From an uncultured Flavobacteriales bacterium (GTDB lineage: Bacteria > Bacteroidota > Bacteroidia > Flavobacteriales_G > Salibacteraceae): a stretch of DNA of 39,851 nt. This document shows positions 1 to 7,056 of this stretch, in pieces. Where the stretch lies: positions 65,778 to 105,628 of the forward strand of contig CAJXNO010000006.1 in assembly GCA_913057205.1 (NCBI GenBank), in the 5' to 3' direction. The notes under the pieces are model-generated. The model was given only the letters and a program-made list of their open reading frames with translations, had not been told where the DNA came from and did no database searches. Each line of letters starts with the position of its first letter. Position 1 is the stretch's first letter. Made by a program: the position numbers and the translations under genes.

Positions 1-638
1 CGATGCCATTGATGTTTGATGTCGAAAACGAGAAACCGGGCTTAGAAGGCGAAGGAGAAAACAACAAGATGACCCCCGTTGAGAATTACGGAGTGAAGAT
101 GCTTTCCATCGGTTTCTTCGCAGAAGCAAATCAGGCCATCGTGTGGCGCGGACCGATGGCAAGCAAGGCGCTCAAGCAAATGTTCAGCGATGTACATTGG
201 GGTGACTTGGATTTTATGTTGATCGACCTACCACCGGGAACTGGCGATGTGCACCTTTCATTGGTTCAAGATATTCCACTCGACGGGGTGGTGATTGTAA
301 GTACACCCCAAAACATTGCCTTGGCGGATGCCCGAAAAGGAGTGGGTATGTTCAAGCTGCCGGAGATCAACGTGCCGGTCTATGGTATCGTTGAGAATAT
401 GAGTTGGTTTACCCCGGCTGAGCTTCCAGAAAACAAGTACTACATCTTCGGAGAGGGCGGTGCTCGCCGCCTTGCAGAGGAGCTAGGCGTGAACTTACTC
501 GGTGAGATCCCACTGGTTCAGAGCATTCGCGAAGCTGGAGATGTTGGACGTCCGGCCATATTGCAGGAGTACACCCCGCAAGCAAAAGCGCTGAACGACA
601 TGGTTAACAAGCTGTTACAAACCATGAAGATTAGCTAA
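1..638 (+). CDS. mrp: Mrp/ApbC-type P-loop ATPase, C-terminal part (5' end outside window)
   Basis: Iron-sulfur cluster carrier ATPase of the Mrp/ApbC/NBP35 family, which binds and transfers Fe-S clusters in the cytoplasm. The frame is open to the left edge, so about 211 C-terminal residues of a protein usually near 370 are seen; the Walker A loop lies outside. The visible signature is the switch/Walker B stretch LIDLPPGTGD, followed by the family-typical IVENMSWF and GEIPLVQSIREAGD blocks. The CxxC pair that many ApbC proteins carry after the NMS(W) block is absent; the segment reads WFTPAELPENKYYIFG. The neighbour 23 bases downstream is a NifU-C protein, so the pair is probably one Fe-S biogenesis operon. 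Family call is firm. Confidence 0.93.
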   Translation, partial: MPLMFDVENEKPGLEGEGENNKMTPVENYGVKMLSIGFFAEANQAIVWRGPMASKALKQMFSDVHWGDLDFMLIDLPPGTGDVHLSLVQDIPLDGVVIVSTPQNIALADARKGVGMFKLPEINVPVYGIVENMSWFTPAELPENKYYIFGEGGARRLAEELGVNLLGEIPLVQSIREAGDVGRPAILQEYTPQAKALNDMVNKLLQTMKIS

Positions 639-661
639 CAGTTTATACATTTGATGTACTT

Positions 662-922
662 ATGAGTGATACGCCCCATCCCCTTTTGATTAAGGTTACA
701 GCTGCGCTAGATGAGATCCGTCCGTTTTTAAATGAAGATGGTGGAGACCTCAATATCGTAGAAATCACCGAAGATCACGTACTTCTTATCGAATTCACAG
801 GTGCATGTAGTTCTTGCTCGATGAACAACATGACCTTTAAGAACGGTGTTGAGGATGCCATTAAGCGACTTGTCCCTGAAATTCAGCGTGTTGAGCCGGT
901 CAATTTCACCCTCACGCATTAA
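662..922 (+). CDS. NifU C-terminal domain (Nfu-type) Fe-S scaffold protein
   Basis: Small cytoplasmic protein (86 aa) made only of the NifU C-terminal domain, which binds a [4Fe-4S] cluster between two subunits and hands it to apoproteins. The N-terminal part has the typical LDEIRPFLNEDGGD block (residues 16-29), and the cluster motif GACSSC places the two cysteines at 49 and 52, followed by the family's NGVEDAIKRLVPEI helix. Length fits stand-alone Nfu domains. It starts 23 bases after the Mrp/ApbC gene with no promoter visible between them, which supports co-transcription and a shared role in cluster delivery. Confidence 0.95.
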   Translation: MSDTPHPLLIKVTAALDEIRPFLNEDGGDLNIVEITEDHVLLIEFTGACSSCSMNNMTFKNGVEDAIKRLVPEIQRVEPVNFTLTH

Positions 923-938
923 TTTCTCCTTCCCTACC

Positions 939-1006
939 CAACCCCTCGAAGCATTCTTGCGTGCTATCCTCTGAATGGAGTTTCTCTCGATGAAAAAGAG
1001 GGGTTG
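939..1006. repeat. Inverted repeat with 9-bp perfect arms
   Basis: CAACCCCTC at 939-947 pairs exactly with GAGGGGTTG at 998-1006, with 50 bases between the arms. It lies in the gap between the nfu-type gene and the ECF sigma gene. There is no T-run after either arm, so it is not a classic intrinsic terminator. It could form a long-loop stem in a transcript or be chance. Confidence 0.4.
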
Positions 1007-1078
1007 AATGAATCTTAAATTGACCATTGTCGCAAACCAAAAAGCAACGGATAGCCTTAAAGTTGCGTACTTAGTGTT

Positions 1079-1645
1079 ATGCAACCGAGTCCTGAACTTC
1101 TGCAGCGGTGCTGTACCGACGACAGGAAGGCACACAATGAGCTGTATCATATGTGCTTCGGTTATCTCCTTGCCATTTGTTTGCGCTATTGCAACAACAG
1201 GGATGATGCACATGCCCTTTTGAACAATGGTTTTCTAAAGATCATCACCAACCTTGACAAGTATCGCGAGGAAGTTCCTTTCACCTCCTGGGTTTCCAGG
1301 GTCATGGTGAATTCGATCATTGACGAGTTTAGGCGCGATAAGAAGCGAAGGGAACATCGTTCTGACCAAGAGCTGGAGGATGTTCAAGGAATGGATCACG
1401 TAGCGTACAACGAAGGGGATCAACAATTGAATGCAGAAACCCTCGAAGCCCTGATTCAAACCTTACCCGACATGAGCCGAACGGTGTTCAACTTGTACGC
1501 CATTGAAGGCTACTCGCATAAGGAGATCGCCCAGAAGCTTGAGATCAGTGATGGCACCAGTAAGTGGCATGTTTCATTTGCGCGCAAGACCCTGCAAGAA
1601 AAGTTGAAAGGCCTCAGGAAGAAAATGATGAGTGTGAGCTTATAG
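1079..1645 (+). CDS. ECF-type RNA polymerase sigma factor
   Basis: Alternative sigma factor (188 aa) that directs RNA polymerase to a small set of promoters, usually under control of a membrane anti-sigma partner. Sigma region 2 covers about residues 15-90 (WVSRVMVNSIIDEFRRDKKR at its end is the region 2.3/2.4 signature). Region 4 covers about 125-175, with LPDMSRTVFNLYAIEGYSH and the helix-turn-helix KEIAQKLEISDGTSKWHV. The next gene starts four bases after the stop and has an N-terminal cytoplasmic tail plus one membrane helix, as expected of a regulator of this factor. I see no good TAnnTTTG element upstream, so it may be read from its own ECF-type promoter. Confidence 0.93.
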   Translation: MQPSPELLQRCCTDDRKAHNELYHMCFGYLLAICLRYCNNRDDAHALLNNGFLKIITNLDKYREEVPFTSWVSRVMVNSIIDEFRRDKKRREHRSDQELEDVQGMDHVAYNEGDQQLNAETLEALIQTLPDMSRTVFNLYAIEGYSHKEIAQKLEISDGTSKWHVSFARKTLQEKLKGLRKKMMSVSL

Positions 1646-1648
1646 AGC

Positions 1649-3013
1649 ATGCAAGACGAACAGAACATAGACCAACTCTTCAGAGATGCGCTGAAAGGCC
1701 GTTCAGCCCAAGGCGCGCCTGAATCCGCATGGGATGGCGCCAGTGCCATGCTCGACCAACACTTTGCGAAGGGTGCAGGGTGGTCCGGTTGGTTCATCGC
1801 GGCCGGTGTTAGCTTGCTTCTAGGCGCAGCTGCCGTTGCATGGTGGTACGATCAAGCTGATGCAAGCCTCCCTTCTTCAACGTCTACATCAGCGAATGAA
1901 AACCGTCAACTTGAAGAAGCACGTGACCTTGTCAAGCACTCCTCTGTAAACGAAGTGAACGCTTCAGCTCCAAACGAAGGTGCCTCCCCTACGACCGAAG
2001 CACGGACTCAAGCGGATGCGTCCACTACAGCGCATAAAGAAATGGGTGCTGCAACCTCAACCCAGGGTTCAGCTATGAACAACGCTACTCCGGGTGAACG
2101 TTACAGCGGTCCCACAAGTTTTGCAAAGGCAACGACGGATCAACCTACAAACGCTTCATCTGATGCGTACACTTCTTCCTCTCCAAGGGATGCCCTAGAA
2201 AGCGACCGGCCAGATGATACCCCTGGAATGACTTCAAAACCATCTTCCTATCAAGAAAAAACCACGACCCGTGAGCGTACAGCACTTGTGGGAACAAAGA
2301 AGCAAGACATGCTGCACATGCCACCGTTTGAGGTTGGACAAATTCGCGTGAACGCTGGAGGAATCTCGAATCGGGGTCCGCTGAAAAACGAAGCCTTGCT
2401 GGCTGAGCTTAGAAAGGTTGAAGTGCTCTTAGAAGGAGGCGTGCTTGCCGCCAGCGGATTCGAAAACAACGGTCCGAATTCGGTTCAGTTAGGAATCGGT
2501 TGGATGGGAGGAATGGCCATTCAATATCATTTCCACCAAAAACTCTTCGCCCGCAGTGGTGCGTTGCTTCACACGCGCGATGCGCTCAATAGCAGCACCC
2601 TCGAAGCCCAGCGCTTTGACGGCAACCTCGAGGCCGTTCCGGTGCGACTGAGTTATATCGACATCCCCTTGGAAGTAGGGTATCGAAGCCATCGACACAG
2701 CATTCACTTTGGATTGATGTTCAGTCCGCTCGTATCCGCACGTACAGCGCTTGAGTTCACCTCTAACAACGCTGACGCAGATGCTGCCCCCGTAACGGAA
2801 GGCTACGAAGCACGAAGAGATGGCTTCGCGGGTTTTGATGTAGCTGGAAGCGCAGGTTATCGTTTCCAGTTAAGTGAGCGATTGAATGCCTTTGCCAACA
2901 TCCGGTTCGGATTGTTTGATGTGACAGACAATGCCTATTTCGGTACGGCATTGGTAGACGATCGCAACCACCAATTACGTCTCGGTTTGAGCTACCGTAT
3001 CCTGCACCGTTGA
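1649..3013 (+). CDS. Putative trans-envelope partner of the ECF sigma factor: inner-membrane helix, Ser/Thr-rich linker, outer-membrane beta-barrel
   Basis: Protein of 454 aa. Residues 1-45 are hydrophilic and probably cytoplasmic. Residues 48-66 form one hydrophobic helix (WFIAAGVSLLLGAAAVAWW). Residues 67 to about 235 are a low-complexity Ser/Thr/Ala linker without predicted structure. Residues about 255-454 have the alternating pattern and length of the Bacteroidota outer-membrane barrel family (OMP_b-brl type). There is no cleavable signal peptide. Four bases after the sigma gene, it most likely sequesters or tunes that factor; this is inferred from position and layout, as the N-terminus is not a recognisable zinc anti-sigma domain. 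The 3' end overlaps the end of recJ on the other strand by 39 bases. Confidence 0.75.
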   Translation: MQDEQNIDQLFRDALKGRSAQGAPESAWDGASAMLDQHFAKGAGWSGWFIAAGVSLLLGAAAVAWWYDQADASLPSSTSTSANENRQLEEARDLVKHSSVNEVNASAPNEGASPTTEARTQADASTTAHKEMGAATSTQGSAMNNATPGERYSGPTSFAKATTDQPTNASSDAYTSSSPRDALESDRPDDTPGMTSKPSSYQEKTTTRERTALVGTKKQDMLHMPPFEVGQIRVNAGGISNRGPLKNEALLAELRKVEVLLEGGVLAASGFENNGPNSVQLGIGWMGGMAIQYHFHQKLFARSGALLHTRDALNSSTLEAQRFDGNLEAVPVRLSYIDIPLEVGYRSHRHSIHFGLMFSPLVSARTALEFTSNNADADAAPVTEGYEARRDGFAGFDVAGSAGYRFQLSERLNAFANIRFGLFDVTDNAYFGTALVDDRNHQLRLGLSYRILHR

Positions 3014-4762
3014 TCCTTCTTTCATTGCTTCGTAATGGATATCGCGTACCATCAATTGGATGCGCTTTGTTCCCCTGAATTCGTTCCATTCCAGCGTGTA
3101 GGCAAGATCGATGACCTGCGCAGGTGACCATTCGTCTAAGCATGTTCCTTTGCTAAATGCAATTCCATCAAACAAAAGCTCCGGATGGCCCTCTGGGTGT
3201 ACCTCAATCTTCAAGTGGGATCGATCCTCACCAACACGACGGCATTTCTCGGTTGGCACGAGTCCGCGCGTCACAAAAACCGGCTTTGGATTGCCCGGAC
3301 CAAAAGGAGCCAAGCGGTTGAGTTGCTCCACCAACTTCGGTTGAATCGTGGATAGGTCGATCTCTAAATCGTACTCCAAAACTGGAACGGCTTGTTCTGC
3401 CGTAAGCCTTGATCGCACCTCCTCTTCAAAGCGCTCAATAAACAGGTCCAGGTTATCCGGTTCCATGGTCAGTCCTGCAGCAGCTGGGTGACCACCAAAG
3501 TTGACCAACAGATCAGCACATGCCTCGATGGCTGCGTGAACATCAAAACCCTTGACTGAGCGAGCAGAGCCGGTGATCTTTCCGTTGGATGAGGTCAAGA
3601 CAATGGTTGGACGATAGTATTCATCTTGCAAGCGCGACGCAGCGATACCCACAACACCTTTATGCCAATGGGCTGCATAGACCACGGTTGACTTGGAGGC
3701 CTTCAAGAATGCGCTCGCCTCGATCATCTCCAAAGCCTCTAGTTTCACGCGTTCGTCTTCTTCCCTACGCTCGGCGTTGTGCTGGTCTAGGAGCTCGGCA
3801 AAGCGTTTCGCTTGCAAGCTTGTGGATGCATTGAGTAATTCAACAGCAATGCTGCCGTGCTCCATCCTGCCAGCGGCATTGATCCGTGGTCCGATCTTGA
3901 AGACCAGATCACTGACGGTCATCTCTGACTTACTGAACTTGCCGTACTCCGCCAATCCTTGTCGCTCTAGCAACTCCGCTAAGCCCGGCCGAAGCTGTCT
4001 TTCCATAGACCGCAAACCAAGGTGCGCCAGTGTTCGGTTCTCTCCAACCATCGGAACGATGTCGGCTCCCGTAGCGATGGCAACAAGGTCAACATAGCGA
4101 AAGGGTGATGAACGTTCAAGGTCCCATGCCTCTGTAAGCGCTTGGATCAATTTGAAACCAATGGCACAACCGCACAGGTGTTTGAAGGGATAGTCACAGC
4201 CATCCTGCAACGGATTCAAAATAGCGATGGCGTCAGGAAGTGTTTTCCCAGGTAAGTGGTGATCGCAAATGATGAAGTCGATGCCGCGCTGTTTTGCGTC
4301 TGCCACTTGTTCAATGGCCTTCACCCCGCAATCAAGAGCGATGATCAAAGTGACATCATTATCAGCGGCGAATGCGATGCCTTCGTTACTCACGCCGTAG
4401 CCTTCCTTGTAGCGATCAGGAATGTAGTAGCTCACTTGATCGTAGTGCTCGGTAAGGAAACCGTAGAGCAACGCGACCGCAGAGGTGCCGTCCACGTCAT
4501 AATCACCATAAACCAAGATGTTCTCCTGCCGGTTGATGGCGGTTGTAATGCGGTCAACCGCACGGTCCATGTCCTTCATCAGAAAGGCCGCGTGCAGCTG
4601 ACGTACTGAAGGCTGAAAGAAATCCTTAACCTCATTGAAAGTGCGCAAGCCGCGCTGGGCCAGTATGGTAGCCAAGGTTGTACTCGCATTGATGGCTGTG
4701 CGAAGTTGATTTACTTCGTCAGCGGAAGGGGTGCGTTTTGGGATCCAGCGTAAGCTTTGCAT
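2975..4762 (-). CDS. recJ: Single-stranded-DNA-specific exonuclease RecJ
   Basis: 5'-3' exonuclease on single-stranded DNA, used in recombinational repair and mismatch/base-excision repair. Length (595 aa) is slightly above the usual 565-580. DHH phosphoesterase motifs are complete: DYDVDG at 87-92, DCG at 144-146, DHH at 167-169. The DHHA1 motif GGHPAAAG lies at 423-430, and a C-terminal OB-like domain follows (LNRLAPFGPGNPKPVF block). It lies 26 bases downstream of the LysM gene, so it is probably the last gene of that transcript. Its final codons overlap the convergent barrel gene. Confidence 0.97.
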   Translation of the reverse strand: MQSLRWIPKRTPSADEVNQLRTAINASTTLATILAQRGLRTFNEVKDFFQPSVRQLHAAFLMKDMDRAVDRITTAINRQENILVYGDYDVDGTSAVALLYGFLTEHYDQVSYYIPDRYKEGYGVSNEGIAFAADNDVTLIIALDCGVKAIEQVADAKQRGIDFIICDHHLPGKTLPDAIAILNPLQDGCDYPFKHLCGCAIGFKLIQALTEAWDLERSSPFRYVDLVAIATGADIVPMVGENRTLAHLGLRSMERQLRPGLAELLERQGLAEYGKFSKSEMTVSDLVFKIGPRINAAGRMEHGSIAVELLNASTSLQAKRFAELLDQHNAERREEDERVKLEALEMIEASAFLKASKSTVVYAAHWHKGVVGIAASRLQDEYYRPTIVLTSSNGKITGSARSVKGFDVHAAIEACADLLVNFGGHPAAAGLTMEPDNLDLFIERFEEEVRSRLTAEQAVPVLEYDLEIDLSTIQPKLVEQLNRLAPFGPGNPKPVFVTRGLVPTEKCRRVGEDRSHLKIEVHPEGHPELLFDGIAFSKGTCLDEWSPAQVIDLAYTLEWNEFRGTKRIQLMVRDIHYEAMKEGSTVQDTVAQTET

Positions 4763-4788
4763 GATGGGTCTAAAGTACTACACCCACA

Positions 4789-5913
4789 TCATTTCAAGGT
4801 GACTTTGACGACGCGCTTTTCGCTGTTGAAATAGATCTTGTTGCGGATTTCACCAAATGGATTGAACTCCACTTGCTCATAGGTAGCGAGGTAGTATTTC
4901 GCTTCTGCGATGACCACATCGTACTTGCCCCAGAGTTGCTTCTCTTGTTGATAGGCAGCGATGAGCTTACCGTCGTCTTCTGAAACACCATCCAACATGA
5001 ACTTGGTTCGGTTGTTCTTGAACTTCACAGGGATCGTATCGCGCCAGACCTCTGCTACCAAACCAATGGATTGAAACTGATTGTCTAGCTCTGCTGGATC
5101 GTCAATCAGCTGGAAGCCTTTCAGAGAATCCGGCTTTAAGACGAAGGTGTTACCGTTCATTTCTGTACGCTCATCCCGCACGTTGGTGATGACGCCATCT
5201 GTATTGATCCGCACCAAGAAGTACTCCTTCAATAAAAAGTCAGCACCCCCCGGGTGACGCCCATCGATCATCGGTTGAACTTGAGCCTCCAAATACTCCG
5301 CCAACATCATCCCCTTCGGTTCAATGCTTGTATTGTCAGGAAGGTCCTTTGAACGCTCTCGCTTGGGCAGGCCGTCCTTATCCATCACCGGCTTGGCTTT
5401 CACCTTTTCTCCTGCGCTCTTCAGGCTGCTGAGGCTTGACCTTAATTCTGTAGACAGCGCATTGAGGTTGGCCAAGGCCTCCTGCTCTTCTTCATCCAGC
5501 GGCTCTTCCTCCTGCACCTCGATCAGTGCCGCTGCTTCTTCCATGGGCTGTACGGCTTGTTTTTCCGGCTCGGGCAGCGTGGGTTCTTCAGCATACACTT
5601 CTTGGCTCAAGGCATCATCCAGTTTTAAGTCGTACTTCGACATCACGGCAGCTGAGGCGTCGGTGTAGGGTACACGTAACTTCATGCCCGATGTAATTTC
5701 TGCCACACCCGGGTTATTTCTCAAAATGGCCTTCGGTGTACTTACGTAAGCGTCAGCAATGGCTTCCAAGGTTTGGCCTTCAAGGACGTTATGAATGTAA
5801 AAGACTTCCCCGCCGAGTATGCGCACCTTGGGATTCAGGTTACTAATTCCCTGTGCAAGGCTCAAATGGTAGGCGGCAATAAGTAAGCAACAAAGGAGCA
5901 ACTGACGTATCAC
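4789..5913 (-). CDS. Exported LysM-domain protein
   Basis: Protein of 374 aa with an N-terminal signal peptide (hydrophobic to about residue 20, cleavage near SLAQG). One LysM peptidoglycan-binding domain covers about 34-81 (HNVLEGQTLEAIADAYVS, then NPGVAEITSGMKLRVPY). An acidic, Glu-rich stretch covers about 105-145, and an uncharacterised C-terminal domain with alternating strands follows. It probably acts in the periplasm on or near the cell wall; no catalytic motif is visible. Its ATG overlaps the stop of the upstream DAHP synthase gene (ATGA, 5910-5913), so translation is likely coupled, although no functional link to aromatic synthesis is apparent. Confidence 0.8.
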   Translation of the reverse strand: MIRQLLLCCLLIAAYHLSLAQGISNLNPKVRILGGEVFYIHNVLEGQTLEAIADAYVSTPKAILRNNPGVAEITSGMKLRVPYTDASAAVMSKYDLKLDDALSQEVYAEEPTLPEPEKQAVQPMEEAAALIEVQEEEPLDEEEQEALANLNALSTELRSSLSSLKSAGEKVKAKPVMDKDGLPKRERSKDLPDNTSIEPKGMMLAEYLEAQVQPMIDGRHPGGADFLLKEYFLVRINTDGVITNVRDERTEMNGNTFVLKPDSLKGFQLIDDPAELDNQFQSIGLVAEVWRDTIPVKFKNNRTKFMLDGVSEDDGKLIAAYQQEKQLWGKYDVVIAEAKYYLATYEQVEFNPFGEIRNKIYFNSEKRVVKVTLK

Positions 5914-7016
5914 GCGTCCAACTTATGCTTTTGTACGATTTCAGTTTGAAGGCGAATACTTGCATTGTGGATGGCCTTCCAAATATCACGGATCAGCTGC
6001 TCGTCTAGTCCACCTGTTTCACCATACTGCTGACGGTCTTTGAGTATCTCGATCCAACGTTCGAGCTGAAAGATTGCCACGCCTGAATCTGCTTTGTACT
6101 CACCGATCTCCTTGACGATCTGGTTACGCTTTGCGAGTTGCTCCAGCAGGATGTAGTCCACTTCATCGATCAGGTCTCTCAAGCGCTGAAGCTTATTAAT
6201 GCTCACAGCATCTTCAAACCCTTCCCTCCTTGTTTGCAATTGCGAAATAAACGCATCGAAGCCGTGCAGGGACACTTGCTGTTTTGGGTCGCTTAAGGCT
6301 TTATCTGGATTCGGATGTGTTTCCACCATCAAACCATCAAAACCCAGGTCAAACGCCTTTTGGGCCACTCCTGCCAGAAGGGAACGCTTTCCTCCAATGT
6401 GGCTCGGGTCAACGATGATCTCCAGGTCGGGAAGCTTGGTCTTCAACTCAATGGGAATCTCCCAATTGGGGGAATTCCTGAAAACATGGTCTTGGTAGGT
6501 ATTGAATCCACGATGGATCGCCACTAACTTATCGATGCCCGTCTTGTTCAATCGTTCGAACGCGCCGATCCAGAGTTGCAGGTCAGGGTTCAACGGGTTC
6601 TTGACAAACACCGGAATATCAACCCCACGCAAAGCGTCTGCGATCTCTTGCACAGAGAATGGGTTAACCGTGGTTCTTGCTCCGATCCACAGGTGTTTGA
6701 TGCCCGCCTTCAGTGCCTGTTCAACGTGCTCAGCTTTTGCCACCTCAACGGTGAATGGGATGCCATACTCAGATTGGATGCGTGTGATCCATGGCAAGGC
6801 CTTTGCTCCAAGTCCTTCAAAGGAATTGGGACGTGTCCTTGGTTTCCAAACCCCTGCTCGAATAAGGTGCACCTTGCCGTTGGCCGATAGCACTTTGGCT
6901 ACTTCTTCGAGCTGTTCCTCGCTTTCGGCACTGCAGGGACCTGCGATCAGAAGAGGTTCGTCACCCCTTGACAACCAGTTTCTGCTGGGTTCACTATGTA
7001 CGTCAGCTACACTCAC
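5910..7016 (-). CDS. Bifunctional 3-deoxy-7-phosphoheptulonate synthase / chorismate mutase
   Basis: Fusion enzyme (368 aa) with two shikimate-pathway activities: condensation of phosphoenolpyruvate with erythrose 4-phosphate to DAHP, and chorismate to prephenate. The DAHP synthase domain is the short type I-beta form: LIAGPCSAES at 23-32, KPRTRPNSFEGLG at 58-70, DPSHIGGKR at 203-211. The chorismate mutase domain (AroQ helical type) covers about 273-360, with LRDLIDEVDYILLEQLAKR. The fusion lets aromatic intermediates feed back on flux. The gap to the receptor gene upstream is only 40 bases, with a TACATTCG element (7/8 to TAnnTTTG) that may give a separate promoter. Confidence 0.96.
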   Translation of the reverse strand: MSVADVHSEPSRNWLSRGDEPLLIAGPCSAESEEQLEEVAKVLSANGKVHLIRAGVWKPRTRPNSFEGLGAKALPWITRIQSEYGIPFTVEVAKAEHVEQALKAGIKHLWIGARTTVNPFSVQEIADALRGVDIPVFVKNPLNPDLQLWIGAFERLNKTGIDKLVAIHRGFNTYQDHVFRNSPNWEIPIELKTKLPDLEIIVDPSHIGGKRSLLAGVAQKAFDLGFDGLMVETHPNPDKALSDPKQQVSLHGFDAFISQLQTRREGFEDAVSINKLQRLRDLIDEVDYILLEQLAKRNQIVKEIGEYKADSGVAIFQLERWIEILKDRQQYGETGGLDEQLIRDIWKAIHNASIRLQTEIVQKHKLDA

Positions 7017-7056
7017 ACTAAGAAAAACGAATGTAAGAATCGAATGTTCTCAACCG

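Noticed and set aside
1859-2350. Ser/Thr-rich linker as a DNA repeat array
   Set aside because: Composition is biased but no unit repeats at the DNA level; it reads as a disordered protein linker.
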